NCBI RefSeq assembly: GCF_030656115.1
Contig: NZ_JAUSOO010000133.1
Coordinates: 104,274 to 168,273, forward strand
Reading direction: 5' to 3'
DNA from: Hydrogenophaga sp.
GTDB taxonomy: Bacteria; Pseudomonadota; Gammaproteobacteria; Burkholderiales; Burkholderiaceae_C
DNA length: 64,000 nucleotides
How positions within the stretch are numbered: the first letter of the stretch is position 1; every line of letters begins with the position of its first letter. The notes beneath the pieces are model-generated. The model saw only the letters and a program-made list of their open reading frames with translations. It was not told where the DNA came from and made no database searches. The position numbers were made by a program, and so were the translations under genes. This document shows, one piece after another, positions 1 to 7,211 of the stretch.

Positions 1-338
1 AGACCCAGGCGTCCAAGCGGCTCGGTTGGGATTGCAATTTCCTCCGCCTCTGCATACAAAACCACGCCACAGCTGTCTGGCTCTGCGGCCGTGCCAATCG
101 GCGCAAATGCGGCCAGGCGGCGCACGCGGTAGGTCAGCGGGCCGCCGGCAATGTGCATGAGCGGCTTGTTGACCGACAGCTCCCCGGTGGCGACGTAGGC
201 GCCTTCGGCTACGCGGGTTTCCACGATCACGCGGCCGCGCCCGGTCATGACCAGGGTGTGTTGTGCTCGCTGCGGCACAGATTGTTCGGCGGAGCTGGCG
301 GCCGCAGTGCCGGAGGCGAGCAGGGTTTGTAGCGTCAT
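1..338 (-). CDS. Unknown prophage protein, cut by the left edge
   Basis: An open frame reads on the minus strand from an ATG at 338 to the window edge without a stop (112 codons visible). It follows the gpS tail-completion gene in the same direction, where P2 has its V baseplate gene. The visible protein (Met-Thr-Leu-Gln-Thr-Leu start, later a Gly-Arg-Gly-Arg-Val stretch) does not look like gpV and I do not recognise it. No clear Shine-Dalgarno sequence precedes the ATG, so the true start could be internal. Synteny suggests an accessory virion or baseplate-associated protein, but this is only inference. Confidence 0.45.
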   Translation of the reverse strand, partial: MTLQTLLASGTAAASSAEQSVPQRAQHTLVMTGRGRVIVETRVAEGAYVATGELSVNKPLMHIAGGPLTYRVRRLAAFAPIGTAAEPDSCGVVLYAEAEEIAIPTEPLGRLG

Positions 339-439
339 GGCAATGGGGGTAGGGGCTTATTGATGTGTGCCCCACTGTGCCCCGGGGCCTCGCGCGAAGC
401 CAGCGCGGCGCCGTGTATGCGCGCCTATGACATGAGAGG

Positions 440-889
440 CTAAGCTGCCAGCGCGTTGAGCAGGGTGGTGCGCACGCGGTCAATGTCGGCTTCTGAAAAG
501 CCCAACAGCTTGCGCTCGGGGTATTGCGCCTCGGGGCCGGTGCGGCTCACGCGGTCGCGCAGGCCATCTTGGTGCACCTGCGCAATGCGGGCAGCGCGGC
601 CGGTGAAGCCCACGGCGGCGCCCTCGGGCTCGGGTAGGGTGCGCAGGTGCTTCACCAGGCGGATTTTGCCGAACATGGCGCGGGCCTTGGTGCTGCCTTT
701 GCGCGTGTCGCGCTGGGGCTTGCGGGGTTCGAAGGCGGTGCCGTCGGGGTTTTGCTGGCGGGCAATGCGCTGGGCCTGGCTGGCGCGCAGCTCTCGGGCC
801 ACTTGGCGCAACAGGGCGCGCTGTGCCGCGGGCTGCAGCTTGGCCAGCAGGGGCGCGGCCCAGTCTTCCAGCTGTTCAAAGGGGTCCAT
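440..889 (-). CDS. P2 gpS-like tail completion protein (phage virion morphogenesis protein)
   Basis: This 149-residue protein matches the size and style of P2 gpS, which with gpR completes the contractile tail tube and joins tail to head. It opens with an acidic helix (DPFEQLEDWAAPLLAKL), has a basic middle with a RKPQRD stretch and ends in the family's typical YPERKLLGFSEADI segment. It lies 10 bases downstream of the gpR gene in the same transcript, the usual P2 order R-S. The family call rests on the C-terminal motif plus synteny. Confidence 0.85.
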   Translation of the reverse strand: MDPFEQLEDWAAPLLAKLQPAAQRALLRQVARELRASQAQRIARQQNPDGTAFEPRKPQRDTRKGSTKARAMFGKIRLVKHLRTLPEPEGAAVGFTGRAARIAQVHQDGLRDRVSRTGPEAQYPERKLLGFSEADIDRVRTTLLNALAA

Positions 890-899
890 CTGTGTTTTG

Positions 900-1433
900 T
901 CAGCTGGCCAGGCGCGGGGCGTGGTCGGTGTCGAGCGGGCTGGTGGTCCAGGTGGCCACCAGCGTTTCGCGGTCGTAAAGCTCCCACACGCCCGGCAGGT
1001 CGATGTGGTCCACGGCGGGCGGCTCGCCCAGGTGTTGCAAGGTAAACCGGCCCGGGGCGTCGTGGTCGTCGGGGTCTTGCACCGCCACTGCCACGCGCTC
1101 GGTCAGGTCCAGCTCGATGGTGAGGTCTAGCGTGCTGGCATTGAGGTATTCAGCTTCGAAACGCAGGGCTTGCGCTCTGGTTTCTGGGTTGTCGAAGTAC
1201 TCACGCTGGTGGGTGCGCAGCCACACAAGCAGTGGCAGCATGATGTGGTCGGGTTCACCGGCAAAGTCGAGCACGACGACCTGGACGGTGTAGGCGTATT
1301 CGAAGCTGAGGCTGGCCCCACCGGCGCAGAGGGTGCGGCCCTGGCGCACGAAGATGCTGAGCTTGTCGGGGTTGGTCTGCAGGTCTGGCACGGTGGCGGC
1401 CAGGTGGCGGCGCAGGCTGGCGGGTTTGTACAT
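900..1433 (-). CDS. P2 gpR-like tail completion protein
   Basis: This is a 177-residue homologue of P2 gpR, a tail-completion protein required for stable tails. The N-terminus (MYKPASLRRHLAATVP) and the central SLSFEYAYTVQVVVLDFAG segment correspond to conserved gpR regions, as does the VELYDRE-like strand near the C-terminus (here VWELYDRETLVATW). The start codon overlaps the stop of the upstream Rz gene (TGATG), so translation is probably coupled. The order lysis genes-R-S is that of P2. Confidence 0.88.
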   Translation of the reverse strand: MYKPASLRRHLAATVPDLQTNPDKLSIFVRQGRTLCAGGASLSFEYAYTVQVVVLDFAGEPDHIMLPLLVWLRTHQREYFDNPETRAQALRFEAEYLNASTLDLTIELDLTERVAVAVQDPDDHDAPGRFTLQHLGEPPAVDHIDLPGVWELYDRETLVATWTTSPLDTDHAPRLAS

Positions 1434-1975
1434 CAGGGGTCCGTGCTGAGTTTTTTCAGGGCTTGGTGGGCTCGGTCGTAAGCGGCCTCGCAGGCGCTGC
1501 CGGCGGCGCCTCGCTGGTCAGCAATGTCTGCCAGTTGCTCCGCTCTTGCGTCAGCGCGTCCAAGCACGTCGGCGAGCAAGCCGATGGGGTCGCTGGCTGG
1601 CGCGCCCAGGTTGGGAGTTGTGGGATTTGCACATTGTTCACGGGCCCGCTGGGCAGCGGCCTGGGTGGCGCTGCGCAGCCCGACATCAGCAGCACGAGCA
1701 GCAGCGCGAGCGCGGTCCAGATCGAGATGAAGGGCTCGGCTTTTTTCGGCGTGGGCGGCTTGCGCATCGTTGAGTTCCTGTTCGGTTTTTCGGCGGGTGG
1801 CTTCTTCTATGGCGCGTTGCGCTTCGGCTTCGGCCAGGGCTTGCGCGTGGCGCTGCTTGGTGGTCTGGTGGGCCTTTTGTTCGGCTTGCAGCAAGAGCGC
1901 AGCAACCAGGGCCACACCGACCAGCACGAAAAACAGCGCCGTAATGAACGTGTCAAGAATTTTTGTCGGGTTCAT
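1433..1975 (-). CDS. Rz-like spanin, inner-membrane subunit
   Basis: This 180-residue protein has one N-terminal membrane segment (about residues 10-30, rich in Leu/Val/Ala) and then a long charged, Ala/Gln/Glu-rich coiled coil reaching beyond residue 130. That is the plan of the i-spanin Rz, which pairs with the outer-membrane lipoprotein Rz1 to fuse the two membranes at the end of lysis. The ATG at 1975 overlaps the endolysin stop. An earlier in-frame start exists but would place 21 extra residues before the membrane anchor. The gene contains Rz1 in another frame. Confidence 0.85.
   Translation of the reverse strand: MNPTKILDTFITALFFVLVGVALVAALLLQAEQKAHQTTKQRHAQALAEAEAQRAIEEATRRKTEQELNDAQAAHAEKSRALHLDLDRARAAARAADVGLRSATQAAAQRAREQCANPTTPNLGAPASDPIGLLADVLGRADARAEQLADIADQRGAAGSACEAAYDRAHQALKKLSTDP
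1456..1767 (-). CDS. Rz1-like spanin lipoprotein embedded inside the Rz gene
   Basis: This 103-residue frame lies entirely within the Rz gene, shifted by one base. After a basic N-terminus it has a hydrophobic stretch ending in the lipobox LLMSGC (lipidated Cys31). A Pro-rich mature part follows (AAPPRPLPSGP). An embedded, Pro-rich outer-membrane lipoprotein is the hallmark of Rz1, the o-spanin that meets Rz across the periplasm. It is longer than lambda Rz1 (60 codons before processing) but in the range seen for P2-like LysC proteins. Confidence 0.82.
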   Translation of the reverse strand: MRKPPTPKKAEPFISIWTALALLLVLLMSGCAAPPRPLPSGPVNNVQIPQLPTWARQPATPSACSPTCLDALTQERSNWQTLLTSEAPPAAPARPLTTEPTKP

Positions 1976-2481
1976 GGTTGTTGCGCCCCCATGCACTTGG
2001 CGTGTGCGGCTTTGCGGCGCTCCCACAAACCCCAACATATTCGGTTGCCGGGCTCAGAGCAGTCTTGAGCGCCCACGCGGCGCCACATCAGGATGGCTTC
2101 ACACGCTCCGGCATAGTCTTGGGCGTTGAGCCTGCGCACCAGGGTGCTGCTGCAGAATGCGCCCGCCCCGATGTTGTAGGCGTGATCGACATACACGTCG
2201 TATTCGGCTTGGTGCAGCGGCACACGCACGCAGGCCTTCAGAGCGCCTTCGAACTTCTCAAGGTCGCGCGCCTTGCGCTGCAGGGCTTGCACCGGGTCGG
2301 TCTTGTCGCCCATGCGCACGGCGGTGCCGTCTGGCCGTGTGGTGGTGCCAAAGCCCAAGGTGGGCACGTCGCCTTTGGTGGGGATGATGGCCTGATCGGT
2401 GTAGCCCTCGGACACGGCCAGGCCAATGAGCGCGGCGGCGCTGAAAGCAAGGGCAGCAATAGCGTTTCGTGGGCTGCGCAT
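1972..2481 (-). CDS. Phage endolysin, lysozyme family GH24, likely SAR type
   Basis: This 169-residue muralytic enzyme hydrolyses the peptidoglycan glycan strand at lysis. An N-terminal hydrophobic helix (AIAALAFSAAALIGLAV) runs directly into the catalytic Glu in SEGY, followed by GDVPTLGFGTT, the lysozyme catalytic stretch. Further on are EYDVYVDHAYNIG and FCSSTLVRRLN, typical of GH24. A membrane helix of weakly hydrophobic Ala/Gly/Ser residues suggests a signal-arrest-release enzyme, with the holin setting the timing. The ATG at 2481 overlaps the holin stop. A GTG one codon upstream is an alternative. Confidence 0.88.
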   Translation of the reverse strand: MRSPRNAIAALAFSAAALIGLAVSEGYTDQAIIPTKGDVPTLGFGTTTRPDGTAVRMGDKTDPVQALQRKARDLEKFEGALKACVRVPLHQAEYDVYVDHAYNIGAGAFCSSTLVRRLNAQDYAGACEAILMWRRVGAQDCSEPGNRICWGLWERRKAAHAKCMGAQQP

Positions 2482-2750
2482 CACAGATACCCCGACATCT
2501 TGGCCGCGTGCACTTCACGCTCGCGTGCGGCTTGCTCTTCTTTGAGCTTGATTTCGGCCATGGTCAGTTTGTGCTTGTAGTACCAGTTGACCGCCAGGCC
2601 CAGCACGCCAATGAGCATGCCGAACAACACAGCGAATTCGTTGGACAGCGCCCAGCCGCCGATGGTCATGCCGGCGCCGGTGTAGGTGGCCTTGCTGCCG
2701 GTGGCGGCCAGGGTGGCTTCGATGGCCTGGGTTGTGTGTTCGGTGCTCAT
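2481..2750 (-). CDS. Phage holin
   Basis: This 89-residue protein has the plan and sequence style of the HP1/P2-like holins of proteobacterial prophages. A short polar N-terminus is followed by a hydrophobic region (EFAVLFGMLIGVLGLAVNWY) that could form one or two helices, and a charged, Glu/Lys-rich tail (KLKEEQAAREREVH). Holins accumulate in the inner membrane and collapse it at a set time. It stands directly before the endolysin gene with overlapping stop and start, as expected for a lysis cassette. Confidence 0.85.
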   Translation of the reverse strand: MSTEHTTQAIEATLAATGSKATYTGAGMTIGGWALSNEFAVLFGMLIGVLGLAVNWYYKHKLTMAEIKLKEEQAAREREVHAAKMSGYL

Positions 2751-2753
2751 TTA

Positions 2754-3644
2754 TCAAGCCTGGAAAGTCACCGTGAAATTGGTCAGCGTGTTGGAAACAC
2801 CCGAGACCATCTCGGCTTTGGCGAATTGCACGCCGTTGAGGGCAGATACGGGCGCCTGCATAGAGGTAGCGGGGATCACGTCGTAAGCGGCTTTCGTGGC
2901 TCGCACGAAAGTAGGGGTTCCGCTTGCAATGGCGTTGGCGGTCTGGTTTGTAATCAGCGCGGCGGACATGCCGGACGTTGCAAACAGCTCATTGCCCGAA
3001 ATCGATTTGCTCCACAGCTTCGTGCCTGCAGGGGTGACCGTGCTGTTGGCTGGGATTGGGCCGTCCCAGGCTTCCACTGTGACTGTTCGGTCATTTGAGG
3101 CCGTGGCAAGGTTGTATTTTGAAAAGCCCGCGAGATGGCCGAATCCGTTCGCCACGGTGGCTGAGATGTTTTTTGCCCAGGTGTTGATGATCTCATTCGC
3201 AACGCTTGGAGAGACACAGGTGTCGCCGCTGGTGGCAACCCGAAACCGAAGGTCGGTCAGGCTGACCGTCTCGCCCGAGACCGCTGACAGCGTGCTCACA
3301 ATGGCTTTCTCGCCAGATGCCAGCAGGCCGACGTCAACGTCAAGGAATGGACCGGTACCGCTGCCGTAATAAAAACGGACAAACGACACTGTACCTGTGG
3401 CGGTGGCTGTAAAACCCACTGGCGCAGCCAGCGCCGCAACCCCGTTGGACGCCACGAGCCATGTGCCGACGGGCAATGTTTTTACCGCGCTCAGTGCGGT
3501 GATGCCGCTGGTGATGGTGGGGTCCGCCGGTCGAGCACCGGAGAAAAGTTGAGCATAAGAAGCGTTGTATCCAGTCAACCCAACGGGAGACAGTGCATTT
3601 GCAACAGCATTTCCCGCCAACGTCGGATTAAAAGTAGCTCCCAT
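2754..3644 (-). CDS. Putative phage surface/decoration protein with repeated beta-rich modules
   Basis: This 296-residue protein is poor in charge and rich in Thr, Ser, Ala and Gly, the composition of phage fibre or capsid-decoration proteins. Two related modules appear: an N-terminal half with YAQLFSGARPADP and GVAALAAPVGFTATATGT, and a C-terminal half with TVEAWDGPIP, LWSKSISGNELF and TPTFVRATKAAYD. The start at 3644 has a good AAGGAA ribosome binding site. It follows two other genes of the same cassette between gpX and the holin. The exact role is unknown. Receptor binding or head decoration is inference from composition and company. Confidence 0.55.
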   Translation of the reverse strand: MGATFNPTLAGNAVANALSPVGLTGYNASYAQLFSGARPADPTITSGITALSAVKTLPVGTWLVASNGVAALAAPVGFTATATGTVSFVRFYYGSGTGPFLDVDVGLLASGEKAIVSTLSAVSGETVSLTDLRFRVATSGDTCVSPSVANEIINTWAKNISATVANGFGHLAGFSKYNLATASNDRTVTVEAWDGPIPANSTVTPAGTKLWSKSISGNELFATSGMSAALITNQTANAIASGTPTFVRATKAAYDVIPATSMQAPVSALNGVQFAKAEMVSGVSNTLTNFTVTFQA

Positions 3645-3646
3645 TT

Positions 3647-3841
3647 TTATGTTCCTTCTTCCATGACGCAGTTGTTGAAATAAATGATTGGCCAGTTGGC
3701 CAAGGTGTTGTCGGTGGTCACACAAGGCCCCATGTGCACCGCGCGATAGGGTTGCGTGCTGCCGATAGAGACGAACGGGTACACCGGATCTGGCTCAGGC
3801 GGTGGCGCGGCCGTCGTGTGGCGGTACGGGTCAATGAGCAT
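3647..3841 (-). CDS. Small prophage protein in the fibre-like cassette, function unknown
   Basis: A 64-codon frame begins at an ATG overlapping the stop of the preceding fibre-like gene (TGATG) and ends 2 bases before the next gene, so it fills its slot exactly. It is proline-rich near the N-terminus (TAAPPPEPDPVYPFVS) and ends with ANWPIIYFNNCVMEEGT. I do not recognise the family. The tight packing within a cotranscribed virion cassette supports it being a real gene, possibly a linker or adaptor between its two neighbours. Confidence 0.55.
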   Translation of the reverse strand: MLIDPYRHTTAAPPPEPDPVYPFVSIGSTQPYRAVHMGPCVTTDNTLANWPIIYFNNCVMEEGT

Positions 3842-4536
3842 CAATGCACCATGTAAACGGTGGCGATGAGGCCAGTGGCCCCGGATCCTGAGTCCAGCAC
3901 GGACAACGTGATTTCATCGTCTTCGTCTACTTCCGAATCAGAGAAAACCGGTGTGATGCCTGACGTGGTGCTGCTGCGGTGGGTCGCCAGCACCGAAGGT
4001 TTTGTGGACAGTACCGATGCGCCGTTTTTCAGCAGGTCTACAGTGACCGCGCCCGACGTGCTGGCGCCAAAAAGCGACAGCCGAACCCCCGCCAGCGTGC
4101 CTGCTTTGGGAACCCGGAAGTAGGCTTTGTTGGCGCCCGCGGTGATCTCGGTGCTCAGGTCCGACATGGCGAGCTGGTAGACCTGGGTTTTGGCCGCCAG
4201 TTCTGCCATGAAGTCTTCGAAGACCATCAGAGACACTTTGGTATCGACCAGGTCGGCCAGGCTTTCCAGCGCGGCTTGAGAAGCGCGGCTGGTGTCGCTG
4301 GGGTGCACATGGTCGCCCCGGCTGACTGCGCTGCTGGATCCGGCTGAGGCCGTGCCGTTCATGGCGGGCAAGTTGGCGCTGGGGGTGCCCACGGCGGCGG
4401 CGCTGGCTGCGGCTGCAGCTGCGGACTGGGCGGCTTGGGCTACGCGCTGGTCAAGCTCTGATTTTTTGGCGTTGACGGCTGCGAGCAGGTTGGTGGTGGC
4501 CAGCGTGAGTGCTGCAATTTCTGATTCGATGCTCAT
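3841..4536 (-). CDS. Phage fibre-like protein
   Basis: This 231-residue protein has a coiled-coil, Ala-rich N-terminus (roughly residues 1-50) and then the fibre motif SRGDHVHPSDTSRAS. A compact beta-rich C-terminal domain includes ITAGANKAYFRVPKAGTLAGV and TSGAVTVDLLKNGASVLSTK. That C-terminal domain is widespread at the ends of phage fibres, where it is thought to bind surface ligands. Position is odd: P2 places its fibres (genes H and G) far downstream, whereas this lies between gpX and the holin. It is 6 bases from gpX and overlaps the next small gene. Confidence 0.72.
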   Translation of the reverse strand: MSIESEIAALTLATTNLLAAVNAKKSELDQRVAQAAQSAAAAAASAAAVGTPSANLPAMNGTASAGSSSAVSRGDHVHPSDTSRASQAALESLADLVDTKVSLMVFEDFMAELAAKTQVYQLAMSDLSTEITAGANKAYFRVPKAGTLAGVRLSLFGASTSGAVTVDLLKNGASVLSTKPSVLATHRSSTTSGITPVFSDSEVDEDDEITLSVLDSGSGATGLIATVYMVH

Positions 4537-4542
4537 GTGGCC

Positions 4543-4752
4543 TCAGTCCCAAAGTTTCACGGTTTCGGCCGTGCGGGTGTTGGTTTGCTCGGTGTCCATC
4601 AGGTTGACGGCGGTGCCTTGTGGCAGCACGGGGCCCAGCGCGTTCAGGTGGGGGTTGGCCTGCAGGGTGGCCTCGACGCTGCCACGGGTGCTGCGCAGGT
4701 GGCGCCAGCACAGCTGGTCCAGGGTGTCGCCTTGCCTGGATCGGACTTGCAT
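4543..4752 (-). CDS. P2 gpX-like tail protein (LysM-like)
   Basis: This 69-residue protein corresponds to P2 gpX, a small LysM-related tail protein needed for tail assembly. The sequence begins MQVRSRQGDTLDQLCWRHL, the usual start of the family, and ends in AETVKLWD, a typical gpX terminus. Its ATG at 4752 overlaps the stop of gpL (ATGA), so I choose that start rather than the long upstream extension of the same frame, which runs antisense-like through gpL. The order L-X is as in P2. Confidence 0.85.
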   Translation of the reverse strand: MQVRSRQGDTLDQLCWRHLRSTRGSVEATLQANPHLNALGPVLPQGTAVNLMDTEQTNTRTAETVKLWD

Positions 4753-5225
4753 CAGATCAGCTCCACGGTGGAGCGAGCGCGGCCCACGATGCGGCTGAGC
4801 GCCCAGTGCAGGTTGCGCCGGTGTTCGGCTGCGGTGGCTTCCAGCTCGGTGGCTTTTTTGTCGCCGGCGCCGGTGGTGTCGAGATCTCGGTACCGCTCGG
4901 CCAGCCCGGCCTGTATGTGGCTCACCAGGGCCATGCGGTAGTGCAGCAGGTGGGTGCTTTGGCCGTCCACCTGGGGCGCGGGCACCGCGCTGGCCAGGGC
5001 GTGCCCGGCGGCTTCCTGGGCCAGCTGCCAGGCGGCCAGCTGCTCGTTCACATCGGCCATGGCCATTTGCAGAGCCAGGCGCAGGCGGGGCGCGGTCACA
5101 GTGCCGTCCAGCCGGGCCGCGCCGCGAATGTCTACCGGGTCCACGTTGGGCCAAAACCCGTTGTTCACCAGCACCGGCTCGGTGCCTGCAGCGGGTGGGC
5201 TCTGGTTGCCGAGGAAGCTGCTCAT
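4752..5225 (-). CDS. P2 gpL-like head completion protein
   Basis: This 157-residue protein matches the size and order of P2 gpL, which attaches to the filled head after packaging and prepares it for tail joining. It contains a central segment (LHYRMALVSHIQAGLAERYRD, split here as LHYRMALVSHI and QAGLAERYRD) and a C-terminal HWALSRIVGRARSTVELI that resembles the DIRRAIRAVLGRPRITVELI type ending of the family. It lies between the terminase small subunit and gpX, with an ATGA overlap into gpX. Confidence 0.85.
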   Translation of the reverse strand: MSSFLGNQSPPAAGTEPVLVNNGFWPNVDPVDIRGAARLDGTVTAPRLRLALQMAMADVNEQLAAWQLAQEAAGHALASAVPAPQVDGQSTHLLHYRMALVSHIQAGLAERYRDLDTTGAGDKKATELEATAAEHRRNLHWALSRIVGRARSTVELI

Positions 5226-5341
5226 GGTGGTGCGTCAGGGTTTTGGGCGGGTTGTGGGGGTGGGCGGTGGTCGGGCTTGTGCGGTGTTGCTGGTGATCAG
5301 CTGGCCGCGCATGCACGAGCCGCCCGGGTGCGGGTGCGCAC

Positions 5342-6055
5342 TCAGTTTGCAGCGGCTGGGTCGTTCAGGGCTTTGAGCCGCCGGTCCAGTCGCTCAATGT
5401 CTTTTTTGGCGCCGCATTCGCGGTGCAGCTCCACGGCGCGGGTGAGCAGGGCCAGCGCTTGCGTGGTTTCGGTTTTGGTCAGCTCGGCAAACTTGTCGTT
5501 CGCGTCTTGCCGTTTGGCCACGGCGTAGCCCATGGCTTTGTAGAGCTTGGCGCGGGCCTGGTCGGGCACGTCAAAACCGGCGGTGAGTTCTGCCACGCGG
5601 CACAGGTCGCCCAGCTGGGGGCCGTTGACGATGCCGCCGGGCTTGAGGGACGCGTCGGCAAATTCATCCATCAAGGTGGTGGCTGCGTCGCGCTGGTAGC
5701 GGTCGGGCAGCTTCAGGCCGTGTTTGAGGATGTAGGCGCCCATATCCAGGGCGCGCTGGTATTCGTGGGCGTCAATGGCCCACACGAACACGCTGGTGAA
5801 CACGGTGTCTTCCCCGCCTTTGTCGGCACTCAGCACACCGTCCACCCAAGGCCAGTAGTCGGCCAGAAAGCCGCGCTTGGCCTCCACCTTGCGCTCCACG
5901 CTCTGAATCATTTTCAGGGTGCGTGTGTGCTGGTAGAGCTGGGCTTGCATGAGCTCGTAGGCGCTGCCGCTGGCTGCGCCGGTTTGCGCGGCGGCTTGCG
6001 ATGCGGCGGCGGCTTGCTTGCGCAGCATGCTGGCCATGGCGGGGGTGATGGGCAT
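5342..6055 (-). CDS. P2 gpM-like terminase endonuclease (small) subunit
   Basis: This 237-residue protein corresponds to P2 gpM, the terminase subunit that cuts the cos ends and works with the ATPase gpP. The N-terminus (MPITPAMASMLRKQAAAA) and the AYELMQAQLYQHTRTLKMI region are typical of the family, as is the conserved middle with DTVFTSVFVWAIDAHEY. It follows the major capsid gene and precedes gpL as in P2. A 116-base gap separates it from gpL and I see no gene there. Confidence 0.88.
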   Translation of the reverse strand: MPITPAMASMLRKQAAAASQAAAQTGAASGSAYELMQAQLYQHTRTLKMIQSVERKVEAKRGFLADYWPWVDGVLSADKGGEDTVFTSVFVWAIDAHEYQRALDMGAYILKHGLKLPDRYQRDAATTLMDEFADASLKPGGIVNGPQLGDLCRVAELTAGFDVPDQARAKLYKAMGYAVAKRQDANDKFAELTKTETTQALALLTRAVELHRECGAKKDIERLDRRLKALNDPAAAN

Positions 6056-6137
6056 GGTGTGGCTCAGGTCGGTGTGGTGGGTGGGGAAAAAAGAGGGGCC
6101 AGCGCAATGCCGGCCCCGCTGTCAGGGCCGAAAAAGG

Positions 6138-7154
6138 TCAGGGCGCCACGTACTCTTCGATGTTTTCCACCAGGGCGCACATGCCGTAATCCTCAACCAC
6201 GAAGGCGTCGTTCGAGCTTTCGTAGTGCTCGACGCGGTCTTTCTTCGGGTTGTCCATCACAGCGCGGCGGCGGGCGCCTTCCTGGAAGTAAATCGACAGG
6301 TTGTCGAGCCGGGTCACCAGCACTTTGCCGGCAGGGAAGAAAGGCACTTGCACCGCCTGCAGGCCGCCCAGGCGCTTCTGGCTGACCACAATGTCGGCGG
6401 CCAGGCGCTCGGTGGGCGCGTCGTTGTCGTTGACCAAGGGGAACAGCTTGTCGTGCATCAGTCCCCGGCCTACCACCGCAACGAGCTGGGGGTCTTCACG
6501 GTACCAGTTGTCCAACAGTGTTTGGTAGGCGTCGTAGACCAGCGCGTCGAGGTTCTTGTAGTCGCCCGCGCCCCCGTAGGTCACTTTGCCAGTCACCACG
6601 CCTTCGCTGAGCACGCGGGCTTCAGCCTTGGTTTTGATGTGGCTCAGCCAGCCGATATTCACGTCCTGCAACAGCGGGTTGGTGCTGCGGTTCGTGGTGG
6701 CTGCGGCGCTGGTGCCGTTCCAGCCGATCATGATGCGGTCGAGCGCGGCGCGCTGCAAAACGGCGTTGCGCACGCGGGTTTGGAAGTCGGGGAACTTGGC
6801 CCAGGCGTCCATGGTGGCGTAGCGGATGTGGTGGTCGTAGTTGGTCTGTTTGCAGCCGTAGTCGTCTTTTTCGAGGCTGGCGATGTCGCTGGTGGCGCGT
6901 TCGCCGGTGCTGCTGGTGTCGGTGCGGCTGGCAATGGTGCCGCTCACGCCCAAGCCCAGTTTTTCGCCGGTCTGCTCACTCACGCCGATGATGTTGATGC
7001 GGCTCAAGAAGGCGCTGGATTCCTGGATTTTGTTTTCCAGGGTTTGCTGAACGGTTGGGCTTACCGTGAACTTGGTGGCGGCGTTGTCCACGCCGTTGAG
7101 TTCGGCCTGGCGGTCCAGGTATTGGTTGTAGAGAACGCGGGTGTCGTTGCGCAT
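6138..7154 (-). CDS. P2 gpN-like major capsid protein
   Basis: At 338 residues this is close to P2 gpN (357), the precursor of the icosahedral shell. Recognisable segments are the start MRNDTRVLYNQYLDRQAEL, TVSPTVQQTLENKIQESSAF, MIGWNGTSAA, ALVYDAYQTLLDNWYREDP and LVAVVGRGLMHDKLFPLVN. The C-terminus carries RDNLS-type basic and acidic patches and ends ENIEEYVAP. It is encoded directly after the scaffold gene and before gpM, the conserved O-N-M head operon. Confidence 0.95.
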   Translation of the reverse strand: MRNDTRVLYNQYLDRQAELNGVDNAATKFTVSPTVQQTLENKIQESSAFLSRINIIGVSEQTGEKLGLGVSGTIASRTDTSSTGERATSDIASLEKDDYGCKQTNYDHHIRYATMDAWAKFPDFQTRVRNAVLQRAALDRIMIGWNGTSAAATTNRSTNPLLQDVNIGWLSHIKTKAEARVLSEGVVTGKVTYGGAGDYKNLDALVYDAYQTLLDNWYREDPQLVAVVGRGLMHDKLFPLVNDNDAPTERLAADIVVSQKRLGGLQAVQVPFFPAGKVLVTRLDNLSIYFQEGARRRAVMDNPKKDRVEHYESSNDAFVVEDYGMCALVENIEEYVAP

Positions 7155-7211
7155 GGTTTTGCCTTGTGTGGTTTGTGGTGCTGTGGGTGGCAGGGCTGGC
7201 GGGTGGGTGGC

